Shown in pieces: positions 11,290 through 23,532 of a DNA stretch of 64,000 nucleotides. Position numbers and translations under genes: made by a program. Position 1 is the stretch's first letter. Each line of letters begins with the position of its first letter. The DNA is taken from contig MNCI01015850.1 of NCBI GenBank assembly GCA_015680685.1, positions 178,323 to 242,322 on the forward strand, given 5' to 3'. This DNA is from Gnetum montanum. Lineage: Eukaryota; Streptophyta; Gnetopsida; Gnetales; Gnetaceae. Below the pieces are notes generated by a model. It was not told where the DNA came from. It worked only from the letters and a program-made list of their open reading frames with translations, and ran no database searches.

Positions 11290-12740
11290 TGATGAGCCCT
11301 CGCATCATACGATGGCTTGTGATCTTGCAAGAGTTCGATCTCACAATAGTAGATCGTAAAGGCATTGAGAATGTTGTCACCGATCATTTATCTTAATTGT
11401 GATGGGACAAAAAAGAGGATAAATACCCAATTTCTGATTGCTTCCCTAATGAACTCCTCTTTGTAGGTGTAATAAAAAATCAATCATCCATAGATGAAAA
11501 TTGGTATAGTAGCATTCTTACTTATCTTCTCATACAAGAAACACCACAAGGGCTAGACGTTAGAAAGAAACAACAGTTTCTCCATTGAGTCAAACATTTA
11601 TGGAAATCAATGGACACCTTTATAAGGTGTGTTTTAATGGCTTGGTTCGATGGTGTTTTCTTGACACAAATCAATTGCAAGTTCTCGAGGACACTCATGA
11701 GAGCCCTTGTGGGGATCATTATGCTGGGAGATGAACAACCATTAAAATATTGCTTGTAGGATATTATTGGCCTACATTATTTCAAGATGCCCATCATTTT
11801 GTTCAATCTTGTGAGTGTTTCCAATGTGATGGAGGAATGTCTACTAAAATGGAGGGTCCACAATAATGGATTCAACCCTTAGAACTCTTCGACATATGGG
11901 GTATTAATTATATGGGGCCTATTATACCAATTTCTAATGGAAAAGCATACATTGTTGTTACTATTGATTATTTTACAAAATGGGTAGAAGCAATTTCCAT
12001 TGCCAACTCTACATCATCTACCACTACATGGTTTGTTCAACAACAAATCATAAACAGGTTTGGTGTACCTCATCCTCTTATTTCTGATAATGGTACACAT
12101 TTTACAGGTGAAAATTTTCAAAATTTGATGCAACGCTTAGGAGTTAAGTATAAACTAACTACACCATATCATCCTCAAGAGAATGGTTAACCCAAATTCA
12201 CCAATAGGGAAATCACAAAAATCTTCACATGAACCATTAGTAAATATAGGCGAGACTAGAGCACCAAACTAAATGATTCTCTTTGGGCCTACCACTCCAC
12301 ATGGAAACTCCCCATAGGCTATTCTCCCTATGAGTTAATTTACAGTAAACTTCCAACACTTCCTCTCCAAGTTGAGCTCTATACACTATCTACAACATGT
12401 GATCTTAACCTTGACCTCAATCTAGCATAGAAAGAATGGTTAATGAATCTTAACTTGCCAAATGAAAAGAAATTAGCTACCCTATCATCCAATGAACTAC
12501 ACAAGGCTTTCAACAAATAATGTCATGACGCAAGAATTAGAAAAGTCAAATACCAACCAAGAGATAGGGATCTTTATTAGAATCCTACACATGTGCCACA
12601 ATGAACCAAATTTCAAATGCTATGGGAAGGACCTTATATCATTCATGAAACTTCTTCTTTAGGGGCCATGATGATCTATAAACCTAGAAGCTTAGATAAG
12701 AAATTATTGGTTAATATCTAGGAAACCAAACCTTTCCATG
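11290..12740 (+). pseudogene. Integrase of Element 1 (broken)
   Basis: Integrase inserts the DNA copy into the host genome. CECFQC near 11810-11830 looks like the CC half of the HHCC zinc site. The core has TIDYFTKWVEAI (about 11960) and ISDNGTHFTGENF (about 12084), giving the two Asp residues. YHPQENG is followed by a stop. Element 2 keeps V-E-V-T-N at this point, while here the catalytic Glu reads as Lys. The C-terminal part (WEGPYIIHE) is recognisable to about 12740. Stops and frameshifts throughout. Confidence 0.8.
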
Positions 12741-14765
12741 ACCCCAAAACAACCAGTACTAACACTAGCTCTATTGATGGATAACCCTACTCATTATTTC
12801 AGATCTCCTTCTTTCAACTCATTCATGGGAGAGATGGCCACCAATGCTAGTTATTTTAAGCCCTCAGTTTCTTTTATCTTTCTTGGTTTCATACATTTTT
12901 GTTTTACACATTTTTCATCTTTACTTATTTTTCTTACACCATCATTAATAGTTTTACTATTTCTTTCTCTATTACCTTTTGTTTGATTTATTCTTAGTCA
13001 TCACTTAATAAGTGCTTATGATGGTGGGTTGTACTATAATAGTGTTGACTGCTAATGTTTGGTTTTTACCTTTGACTTTTAATGTTGATACTAAGATATG
13101 GTTTCCTTTGATAAAACATGAAATGATTTTATGTTATCCATTCAACTCCATGGTCTCCCTTTGTTTTGGAACTATACTGTCCCTTTTTCTAATCAAACCT
13201 ATTAATGAATTTGTGGCTTAGTATTCTTCAAACCAAGGAAAGATTCAAATGGATTGAAAAGGGTGTAACTTTAAGGGGATTTGATGCATTTGTGATGGCT
13301 ATTCTCTTAGGTGATAGGATGTTTTTCATAGGTTTTCCACCCTTTCATTATCAACTAATATTAGGAAGCTGAATGAATCAAATAAGTCTTTGCATGGTAT
13401 GGTTCCCACTTAAAAAAACTGGTGGGAATTCAAAGCACACTACTTAGACATAATAAAGGAACATGGGCTACAAGCACTGGTTATGGCACTAGAAAGACAT
13501 GTTACCCATGCCTGAAGGTTCCCTCTAACTAAGGTATTTTCTTACTTCTTGCTCCTTTATTCTTCTCTTTTTGGGATGGTGGTTGCTCTGTTGAAGCATT
13601 CTTGTTGTTTCATGAGGATGGGTTGGTCAAGTGTGTTGATGCAAGGTCATTAGATATGGTTAATTTTAATTTATATTTGGACTGAATTTTATTATGTCAC
13701 CTTAACCACATAATACACAAGGAACTTTACACAACCTTGATTTTGTGATTCCACTCCATTCTTTCTTCTCTTTCCATATTGTTTTCCATATTCTACCTCA
13801 TTGCTAGTTTTATGATTGGTCTATATATTGGTTGATGTATTTTTATTATTTGGTAAATTCTTATGGGTGAATTCTTAACTATTATTTCCATATGTCATTC
13901 CTAGAGCCTACGGACTCTTTGGTTTATCGGGTTTTTAGGGCATAAAGGGCATGAGATTACTTTGGGAAGAACCCACTAGCATTCTTTTTTGGTGCAATTG
14001 TTAAGTTATTTCCCTTAAACATATCTCACAATAAAATATTTCTTGTTTCACCCCATCCATGACATCCATTTTTTTCTCTTCCCTTCTATGCATTTTTTAT
14101 TAGCTTCACTGTTGTCATTTCTCTTATCTTCATTTTCCTTTCATTTTCCATCCTATTGCTTTCAGAGGTTCGCTCTTAGTCATGGGGGCCTATCACAAAT
14201 TTTTTCATTCCATTACTTATCTCACCCCTACACCTTGGGTAGTTCTTAGTTACAAACCTATAACCTAGTATCTGTCATACCCACAACCTAGTCAATGTGC
14301 TTCATATCGAGGCAAGGTATCAACTACATTATATCTTATCTATCTTTGCTAATTTGTGATTGTGTTGTGTGTGCAGATGGTGATCACATGAATAATGGAC
14401 TGGGATAGGAGAGAGCACTTAGGATGGACTGGAGCAAGAACATTTATGCAAGGAACAAGCTTAGTCATGTGGCCATGGATAAACAATGATGTGCACATTT
14501 TTGACATTGGCAGTAACACACCTCATTTTCTTTTCTTTCTCTCTCTCTTCAAGCTATCAAATGAAGGTCTGGATGTTATCTATGTATAGTGTTCATCACA
14601 ATGGTTATGAAAATCAATGTTATAATATGTTTGTCGATCTATGCACTAGGCACTTTGAGTTTTTCATTCTATGTCACTGTTAGTTGCTGTTCAATCAATA
14701 ATCCCAAACCTTTCCAATATTTTGTAAGAAACTCAAGGATGAGATTTCATTCCATCATGGGGGTG
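12741..14765 (+). other. Non-coding tail of Element 1 between integrase and 3' LTR
   Basis: No third ORF is found. Two blocks are shared with other elements: 'ctagaaagacatgttaccc' with flanks (13488-13535), and the region around 'actttgggaagaacccacta' (13905-13990). 'ctcttagtcatgggggcc' at 14173-14190 matches a polypurine-like tract of Element 2. An acceptor-like 'gtgtgcag' ends at 14376, just before an ATG. A polypurine-like 'catgggggtg' precedes the 3' LTR (14756-14765). Confidence 0.6.
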
Positions 14766-15291
14766 TGATGAGTCTTGAGATCATGTTTCTGATATTGAAT
14801 ATGTGATATTGGATTGAATCCCAACATCGAACATGAAATGTCAGAGCCTGTCTTGTTGCCTATAAATAAGAGAGAAGGACGCTTGGTTTTAGTAGTAATT
14901 TTTCAATCCTTTAGCTGAACTCTTGTAGTTTTTCTCTTCTAGAGTTAAAATTATTTCTAAGTGCCCACAGTAGGAGTCATAGAGTGAATAGATCTTTATT
15001 TAAGCATTGTGTACTTGAGCATACCTTGTGTCAAAAAATAAAGATGAACTTTGTGATAAACCTTGTAGCATTCACAATAGCTTAACGATTGCATTTAATG
15101 TTATTTACTATTATTTGATTCTCTCACTAGTTAATTAATGTTATTTCAATATAAATATTAATTATCAATGAATTAGCACACTCAACATGAACACTTTGAG
15201 CATATGTGGAACACTTGGTAACCCAGTAATGGCTAGCATTTGGTAATCCCAATAGTGTTACACTAGTTCAGGATGTGCTTGGTAATGACTA
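14766..15291 (+). repeat. 3' LTR of Element 1 (truncated)
   Basis: It begins TGATGAGTC after a polypurine tract and has a TATA-like tataaata at 14861-14868. It aligns with the 5' LTR up to about 'gatgtgcttgg' and then stops abruptly at about 15291, losing roughly the last 315 bp including the terminal CA. Confidence 0.75.
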
Positions 15292-15420
15292 GGTCCGATA
15301 CCATGAACAATTAGATGGAGACATGATTGATTACTTAGTGTGCCAAATTCTATCCTTTGGCTTAAACATCCATAACTAAGATGTATTAAATTTTCCCTTA
15401 GACTTCTAAGCTTAGTGGAA
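15292..15420. other. Fold-back fragment of the Element 1 leader/gag start
   Basis: After the truncated LTR, about 15296-15327 matches the gag start near 4158-4190 in direct orientation (ccgataccatgaacaatta). Then about 15328-15351 matches 4099-4127 in reverse complement (acatgattgattacttagtg). The two pieces are adjacent but in opposite orientation, as expected from strand switching during repair or reverse transcription. Confidence 0.5.
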
Positions 15421-16675
15421 GAAAAACTATGAACTTGGACTATTCTCTACATTAACATTTACTATGAAACTTGGACATTTCAGTTCGGAAGACAAACTCT
15501 AAACTTGGCCTATGCTTTGCTTGAACATCTACAATGAAACTTGGACATATCGATTGCATTCCAAGTTGAGTAAATATAGTAAATCCTTTCTTTCAAACAT
15601 CTTGGGATCCTTGATCTAACTCACTTGAATCCACTTTATCTTGATGCTGATCAACATGGCCAATCCATGAAACACAAGAGAAACCAAAAAATACTTTTCC
15701 ATTATCTAGTTTTTAGATGATTAAAACATAAGATAGATAAACAATGTTTACCTTTTTGGTGATGTCTAAAAACTTAATAACGAGTGAGTATCATAAAGCC
15801 TAAATAAAAAATTATTATCAAAGTAAAGTATATGAGAATTGAAAGCTCAAGCTAATTGAAGAAAAAGTTAGGTAGGTCTTATAAGTAATATGGGCATATA
15901 GTTCAAAATAGTTTAAACTAACTAATATATATATCAAAGCATAATAAAGTAAGTACATATCAAAGCTAACATACAAGATAGTACATAAGTATGAAATGTA
16001 TGTTTTCCTATAAAATTTTTCCTTCTCAATCTTACAAGAATACCTTCATGAATTAAGCTTTAAAGTAGTTGATCTATGACCACAAATTATCTTTGATTTG
16101 ATATAACCTTCAAATTTCTAATCAATTCTGGACTTACACTTACCACACATGAATTAGGAAAGATAGGATAATGGTAGAAATGATAGGTTGAAGTAATAAA
16201 ATTGACAAAGAGATTATTGCTGAAAATAAAACTACGTATCAAAGATGATCTACCAAAAATGAAATAAAATCTCAATATAGCAATAAAAATAAAACAATGT
16301 AAAATATTAAAATATAGGAAGCTATGGTGTAGGGAAAAAATGGTTTTGGTTCCCTTCTCAAAAAAAAATAAAAATTCTTTATTATTGAAAGAAAGTGTTT
16401 ACTTCCTATGAAAGGCCAAACTACAAGTGTTTGTAAAAAAACCTAAGTGAAATAAAATTGATAATTAAAACATAATTTGTAGCAAAAAAGAAATTTTGAA
16501 GGATAAAAGTAAACCTCTAAATCATGAGGAGGTCTATGAAAAACTTGTAAATGTTGTTTAGAATCAATTTAGAAACCAAACAAGGCTATTTTGGCTAAGT
16601 ATCTTGGGATTGACATTGGAGCTAAAAAAGTTATAACTTTAGAGAAGTGACACTAATGTTGACATTGGGCTTTGT
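15421..16675. other. Non-coding spacer with 70-bp tandem duplication
   Basis: Two diverged units of period 70 lie at 15423-15492 and 15493-15560, each with 'aacttgg' early and 'atgaaacttggacat' late. The rest to about 16640 is AT-rich with no recognised gene. The last 30 bases (tgacactaatgttgacattg) carry the motif of the tandem repeat at 36856-38383, so Element 2 probably inserted into that repeat. Confidence 0.5.
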
Positions 16676-17566
16676 CGATGAGCCCCCGTTGACACAGCCC
16701 TATCTACGTGGTGTTGCCCCATCAATGTAGTTGCATCTATGGGGCCTAGTTGATGCAACCCAACAATAAAAACTATAAATATGAGTTCACAACCATGTTT
16801 ATGAGGATTGATGTGATAGATGTAGCAAAGTTCTTATAGTTTTTCCATTTGAGAGTTAAAATATTTCTTTGAGTGCCTACAGTAGGAGTCAGAAAGTGTA
16901 TAAATCTTTATTCAAACACTATTATACCTAAACCACACCAGTGTAAACAACAATAAAGATGAGGCTCTTGATCAAACCTTATAGCACTTAGAGTAGATTA
17001 ATAATTTATTTATGCATTTATTATTTTTATTAATTATGTAATTAATTAAGCTAAATTAGAATTCAAGTGATCAGTTAATTAATTAAGCTAAATAGATTAA
17101 ACACATAAGTATGAACACTTTGAGCATAAACATGTATTCACTTGGTAACCCTAGTAGCATTATTGCTTGTTTTACCTAGTAGCATAGCGCTTGGTAATCC
17201 CAGTAGTGGGTATGTGGGTTCAGGACATGTATGGAAAGTGGGACTAGATGCATATGTTAGGACTAGTTAGATATTAGTTAGGTAGTTAAATTAAATTAGT
17301 TATTAAATTACCTCATCTCTCTACTTTAAGCACCAAGGAACATAAAACATAAAATAATAAAAATCATATGTCTCGATTACACTTAAACATACCTTTGTAC
17401 ATCACAACTGTAATTGGGAAGACAATGAATAACTGTTAGGGTAAGGTTCACTTCCTAAAATACTAGTGTACTGGAAGACATAGAGTCCAAAAAATTTGAC
17501 TAAATTGCATGTGAATGCTTCGTGATTCATATGGTTGGGTGTAGGAGCATCCTTCACCACTCATCA
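16676..17566 (+). repeat. 5' LTR of Element 2
   Basis: It starts at 'cgatgag' (TGATGAG in the 3' copy) and ends 'ctcatca' before the primer site. Relative to the 3' LTR it lacks about 22 bp after the first seven bases and has fewer copies of a 'catcaatgggcccc' motif. A TATA-like ctataaatatg precedes 'gagttcac'. An alternative start is 16648. Confidence 0.7.
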
Positions 17567-17586
17567 TTGGCACCATTGTCATGGAC
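17567..17586 (+). other. Primer-binding site of Element 2
   Basis: The bases 'ttggcaccattgtcatggac' directly follow the LTR. Restoring CG at the CA/TG positions gives approximately the tRNA-Asp-type site described for Athila elements (TGGCGCCGTTGCCGGGGA, from memory). Confidence 0.65.
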
Positions 17587-17742
17587 TCTTTTTGTTTGAA
17601 ACGTGTGCTATGCAAGTTTGATGAATATCATTAACATTGTTGGATAAACCCTAAGATCAACATCATTCTCATCATAAATATATTTACATATGCACATTGA
17701 TATTTTATTTTTATTAAAAAATATCTTCTTATCATAGGTGTG

Positions 17743-19990
17743 ATGATGCTAAACTATTGGTCCCTCAAGAATGTAAGGTGGTATATACTCATCTAGGTGA
17801 GTATGTACCTGATTTCATCTTCATCCTACACTAGGATGAATAACTACGATGGTATGATATGGAAGGCAACATTGTAATACCTCCTGATCAATATGTGCCC
17901 ATGATGCTACCTCAAACTCTTAAGAAGTTGGGCATCAAAGATCTTCAAGAAGAGTATGTTGTGCATGATTACAACTACTAAGACTATTGTCCCACTGAAA
18001 CACAATGTGGGAGAGATTAACACCAGCAGAAGCACCATGTGTTTGTTAAGGAAAAATGGTTCACCAATCCCTTGTTCTTACTTAACTAATATGACAATGA
18101 GGATCCTCTCTCTAGGGGATCTCAACATAAAAATTCTCCATCCCTTGTTACTAGTGATGGGGGTGTAGCCTTGAATCTACACTCCACTATCAACAACCTA
18201 GGTTCAGGTAAACATGGTAGTCAAGGTAGGGACTCAGACAAGAATCAAGATGATAAGAAAACTGATGAACATGGTTATGAAAACTAAAAGGAAATTGGCA
18301 GATACCATGGTTGTGGTAGTCCTCCTTCCTCTTTTCCATCTTCATTTGCATCTTCTTCTTCTTCTTTTGATTCTAATAAACAACATAGAAAGAAAACCTA
18401 TGATGATGGTAAATAGTGGGACAACAATGATGATCACAAAGCCCATAATGAACAAAGGGGTAATAGAGGACAACATTGGTGACAATAAAATAATGATGAT
18501 GATGAGCCTTTATTGGCAACTTGAGGCATGCTAAATGTTGTAGAGGCTATAAAAATTTCAACCAAGCATATGAAAGACAATCAAATTAGATGACTTGATA
18601 CAAATAATATTCCTAGATTTGAGGGTAGATATAATTCTAATCCACAAACACATATTCAAGCTTTTCACAATTCTTGTTCTTTACAAAATATTGAAAATGA
18701 TTAGTAGAAATTAAAGCTATTTCCTAGGACACTCATCAAGGAAGTAAAAGGCTAATACTAGTCCTTAGACCTAGAATCTCTCTATAGGTGGAGTACAATA
18801 CTTGAGCTATTTAATGATAAGTATCATATGTACTATAGAGTGTCTAATCTAAGAAGGTAGATCCAAGTATGAAATAAAGGAAACCATGAACCCTTGGATG
18901 CCACCAAGGGAGATACTATTTTCTCATACATTGATGCCTTGGCCATGATTATTCTCCTCAAGAACAACTTCACCATATCATAGATGGACTTAGATCAGAA
19001 ACAAGAAGAATTCTTGGGGTCTATACCCAAGGGAGACAATCAAAATTCATAGCCCATCAAATTCATAGGCTAATGAAGTTAGTAGAAAAAGAGGAATGAG
19101 AGCTGAGAAAATGTGAAAGTGCAAAGGAATACAATAGAGATCCCTCCATTGAGAAGAGGGAACTTTAATTTTGTGATAGTGAGGAAGAATCACCACTTGA
19201 TAAGGTGGTAAATAGAAAAACCTTGCTGATCCAAAATCCTATGTCTGAAATTCTAGCTAAGGTGGACAAAATGTGGCATTCGTTGAATGAAAAATTCCAA
19301 ACTGCTCTAAAAATCATCGAAGAATCAAGAGAGCAAAGTAGTGATCACAATTGTAAGAGGTGAAAAGAAGCTAAATGTGCCTACCAAATGGATAAGGGTA
19401 AGATTACTATAGTAGATGAAGTTATGGAAACTAAGTTAGATGATGGTGGTGGTTATGACATTTTCCAATATGAACATCCTCAAGGATGTCGCTCCATTAT
19501 GTCAAACTTATAGGAATCTAGGGTGTATGCTCTAAATCCACAACTAGCAAGAAGAAAAGCACCAAAAAGGTTGTCTTATCCTCAAGGCAACCCTAGGCAG
19601 TTTTATCAATAGTAGTAATATTATCCAAGTGAAATGCCACTACAAGCATAGAAGTAATACCAATGATGGCACCAACCACAGTTGTTGGAAATGCCACCAC
19701 CAAGGTAGCAATACCCTTATAGGAAACTATATTTATATGGATATTATCTTTAACAACGATTGTCTACACGTGACTCTTCCAATCATGCTTCTCCCTTTCA
19801 ACATCACCACTACCCTCTTAAGTACTACAAAGCTCATTCTCCACATTCTATGAGGGATGCCACATTTCATCCTTATCCTCCTCCTATTTTTGCACCTGTT
19901 CCTCCATCCTTAACCCAACTACCACCTACTCCATCTATGTAGGACAAGCTTCTAGCCTAGCTATAGCAATGTAATGCTACCAAGGCCATC
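17743..19990 (+). pseudogene. gag of Element 2 (broken)
   Basis: The likely start is ATG 17743, just after an acceptor-like 'cttatcatag'. The N-terminal segment has YTHLGEYVPDFIFILH and MEGNIVIPP, shared with Elements 1, 3 and 4. A serine-rich stretch lies at about 18321-18370. In the zinc-knuckle region (about 19451-19492) the first two Cys are lost (YDIFQYEHPQGC). A YPQGNPRQFYQ tail follows. Stops and frameshifts run throughout. Confidence 0.7.
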
Positions 19991-20149
19991 AATCTACAAC
20001 TAATTCATCAACCAAGGGGTTTAAAATCTCATGACTATAAAAGACGCTTCTTTTAATCCAATTGTCTTACTAAGTCATAGACTTGGGTAACTAATCATCC
20101 TACTCCTACTTCATCCTCTACAAATCATTGCATCAAGTCCCCTTCAAAC

Positions 20150-20690
20150 TAAATGTTACCAAAAATCCATGCTATTATGCTCACCCATGTCATATCTGAT
20201 TGAATCTAGGTTTGCAACCTTTTTAGGAAATTAGTTGATCCTAGAAGCCCTCTTATTTTTCTACAGATTACTAGGAATGAATCATGTAAGGCTCTTCTTA
20301 ATTCAAGTTTTTGTGCGAATTTAATTTCTCATGATATGTACATGTCTTGGAACCTACCACCTCTCAAGAAGAGTAATATCATATTAGAATTGTTAGATTA
20401 ATCCATCACTATTTCATTGGGATTGGTTGAAGCCATTGTGACCACTATCTATGGATGATCTTATCCTAACAATTTCCTAGTAATCAAAGTTGAAAAATGA
20501 AAAGAGGAATTCCCAATCATTATGGGAAGGGCATGGTTAAGTACTGTTAATGCACAAATAGACATTAGATATCTTTCCTTGGAGATATCAAAGGAACATG
20601 CATTTAAAAAGATTGAGAAGAGATGAGTTCCATGAATTGTGTATAAAAATACATGGTGTAATTTCATGCAAAAGCTTTGGTCTATAAAAT
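20150..20690 (+). pseudogene. Aspartic protease of Element 2 (broken)
   Basis: The active-site region reads LLNSSFCANLIS where other copies have LLDSG, so both Asp and Gly are lost. The second half keeps YGWSYPNNFLVIKVE and FPIIMGRAWLSTVNA. It lies between gag and RT as in the sister elements. Confidence 0.7.
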
Positions 20691-21164
20691 AAGCATCTAT
20701 CTTTTCATGCAAGAAATGTGTACATGAAGTAGATATTCAAAGGAATTTGTACACAATAGCCACAAAACAAGAGGACACCTAGTGGCTAACCATAATTCTG
20801 ATAGTAATACAATGTGCATGGAACGTATTGAGAGCTTGACATGCACCTATGTAGCAAGCATGGATGAACTTCAGAAAGTTCATCACAAACTTTTTAATGA
20901 TGAAAATGTTGATACCAGTTGGGAAGAGTTGGAGATCCCTAATAATTTTAACTAGGAACCCCTAGATTTAAAAATGTTACTTGTTTACCTAGATTATGCA
21001 TTCTTAAAAAATTGAAAGCCAGCCATACTCAATGCCAAAACTACTCTTGAACAGAAAGAAAAACTATTAAAGGTGATCAAAAAAATGGCCTAGTCATATC
21101 CTAAACTCATTGGAATTGATTCATGGATATTCCAGCATTACATTTATACTAATCCATCCATGAC

Positions 21165-22300
21165 ACCAATGAGGCAACCACAATGGCAGTTCAACCTAAA
21201 ATTGAAATAAATTTTCAAGGGGGAGATTGAGCAATGTCTTAAAGCAGGGTACATTTGTCCCATTGTGGATAGTGAGTGGGTCAGTCCACTTTTCATTGTG
21301 CTAAAGAGAGAAGGTAAATGGTGGATTCACATTGACTTCAAGCTATTAAACATGGCAGCATTCAAAGATCATTTTCCATTATCATTTATTAATCAGGTGT
21401 TAGATACCATATCTGGACATTGCTATTATAGTTTTCTAGATGGACATAGTGGATATAACTAAATCCAAATTGCATTAGAAGATCATGCCAAAACAACATT
21501 CGCAAGACCTTGGGGAATCTTTTCATATTGTAAGATACTTTTTGATCTATGTAATGCTCCTACCACTTTTCAACACCTATTCTTAAGTATCTTTCAACAA
21601 TGAATAAATAACAGAGTATAAGTCTTCATGGATGACTTCTCCACTTATGGTGCTACATTGGAGCAAACTTTAAATCACCTTGAGAAAGTCTTTCAAAATA
21701 TGTGTGAAGATAAATCTATGGCTCAATTGGTAGAAGAGTCATCTCATGTCTAAGAGGGAATTGTATTAGGACATTGAATTTCACAAGAAGTGATCGAGGT
21801 AGACCCTAAAAAGATAAGGATCATCCAAGAAATGACTCATCAACTAGAAACTATCAAAGATGTTTAGTCATTCCTTGGACACACTAGTTACTACCAAAAA
21901 TTTATAAAGAATTTCTCTAAGATCATGAAGCCATTGGTCGAGCTAACAAAGAAAGATTCTTCCTTCATCCAGACCAAGGAATGTGAAAAATGCATTCCAA
22001 AGCCTCAAATAAAGCTCATATAGACTCTAATTCTACGAGCACTTGATTGGTCTAAACCATTTCATATCATAAAAAATGTATCAAACTATACCTTAGGAGC
22101 CATAATTACATAGTTGGACAATGAGAAACATCCATATTACATCTACCATGCAAATTGAAGCATTGTAGATGCATAATTGAATTACACCACCATGAAAAAA
22201 GAAGTGATGGTAGTGGTGTATGCTTTGGAAACGTTTAGGCACTATGTGCTTAGATATAAAGTGTTTGTGCACACTAATCATAGTGCCATCCACTTCCTCA
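21165..22300 (+). pseudogene. Reverse transcriptase and RNase H of Element 2 (broken)
   Basis: RT motifs include SEWVSPLFIVLKREGKW, WIHIDFKLLNM, FLDGHSGYN and FMDDFSTYGATLEQ near 21628-21660, so the two catalytic Asp are kept. RNase H follows with YYIYHAN and KEVMVVVYALE. The stop in FQQ* (about 21601, TGA) falls one codon after the stop in Elements 1 and 3. Numerous further stops; not functional. Confidence 0.85.
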
Positions 22301-23530
22301 TAAACAAGCCAATGATGAGTCCCTATGTCATATGATGACTAGTGATCTTGTAGGAATTTGATCTTACAATGGTAGATCAACAGGGAACTAAGAATGTGGT
22401 TACTAATCACTTGCCTTGGTTGTGATGGGATAGTAAAGAGGAGGAAAGTCCATTATCTAATATATTTCATGATGAACTTCTCTTTGCTACTATAATAAAT
22501 GAACGAATGCCCATAGAACCAAAATGGTATGATGGCATTCTCACTTATCTTCTTACTCAGGAGATGCCATAAGATTTGGATCATAGAAAGAAATAACAAT
22601 TTCTTCATCAAGCTAAGTGCTTCATGAAAATCAATGGATATCTTTACAAGGTGTGTGCTAACGGCTTGGTTCATTGGCATGTCCCTAATGCAAATCAATT
22701 GCAAGTTGTCCAAGATGCTCATGAAGGCCCTTGTGGAGGCCACAATGTTAGGAGATGCATAGTCATAAAAATCCTAATGGTAAGATACTATTAGCCCAAA
22801 ATTTTTAGGGATTCCCATCAATTTGTCTAATCCTGTAACCATTATTAATGAGATGGTGAGATAACTATACAAATGGAGGATCTCCAATAGTGGATCTAGC
22901 CATTAGATCCTTTGACATATGGGACATAGATTTCATGGGTCCCATCACACCCATGTCCAATGGAAAGGTGTATATAATTTTCGCTATTGACTACTATACT
23001 AAATAGATAAAAGTAGTAGCCACCACCAACTGTAGATCATCCACTATTACTCAATTTTTATAACAAAATGTTGTGAATAGGTTCGGGATGCCACATGCAC
23101 TAATTTCTAACAATGGAACCCACTTTATAAGTGTCACTGTTCGAAAACTCATGCAATGCTTGGGGGTTAAACATAAATTCACATCCTATTACTCCCAAGC
23201 CAACAGTTAAGTAGAGGTAACTAACAAGGAGATTACAAAGATTCTAACAAGAATTATTAGCAAATATAGGAGAGATTGGAGCACAAAACCCAATGATGCC
23301 TTTTGGGCCTACCACTCAACATGGAAACTCTCTATTAGCTACTCTTCCTATGAGGTGGTGTACAGCAAACTTCCAACACTTATAATCCAATTTTAGCTCT
23401 GTACACTCTCAACAACCAATGACTTATATCTTGAATTGTGTTTAGCACAAAAAGAAAGATTGATCAACCTAAATGTGCTAGATAAAAATCAACTAGTATC
23501 CTTATCCTTGAATGAAGTGCTAGATAAAAA
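22301..23530 (+). pseudogene. Integrase of Element 2 (broken, C-terminus lost)
   Basis: The core keeps AIDYYTK, but the second Asp motif reads ISNNGTHF (D to N). The conserved V-E-V-T-N follows with its Glu. After SLNEVLDKN the C-terminal block seen in Elements 1 and 5 (WEGPYIIHE type) is missing. At that point 'gtgctagataaaaatc' occurs twice, at 23475-23490 and 23517-23532, marking a rearranged junction. Confidence 0.75.
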
Positions 23531-23532
23531 TC

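Larger units (their letters stand above)
3272..15291 (+). mobile_element. Element 1: decayed Athila-like Ty3/gypsy LTR retrotransposon
   Basis: The order is 5' LTR (3272-3987), decayed primer site, gag, protease, reverse transcriptase, RNase H, integrase, a 2-kb non-coding tail, polypurine tract and a truncated 3' LTR (14766-15291). The pol order PR-RT-RH-IN marks Ty3/gypsy. The RT form F(M/I)(D/E)D(F/L)STY and a primer site resembling tRNA-Asp suggest the Athila lineage; the lineage call is an inference. Every coding domain has in-frame stops. A solo-LTR-like insertion splits the protease. There is no third ORF, and the tail is too short to hold one like Element 2's. Confidence 0.85.

Noticed and set aside
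12738-14249. Short hydrophobic open frames after Element 1 integrase, considered as an envelope-like gene
   Set aside because: They come from T-rich sequence, are not shared between elements and do not match the third ORF of Elements 2, 4 and 5.
16648-16675. Alternative 5' LTR start for Element 2 at TGACAC (16648)
   Set aside because: Related LTRs start TGATGAG, and this stretch fits the motif of the flanking tandem repeat better; not fully excluded.
18214-18534. 106-codon Met/Leu-rich open frame
   Set aside because: Shifted reading of the same gag serine-rich region in Element 2.
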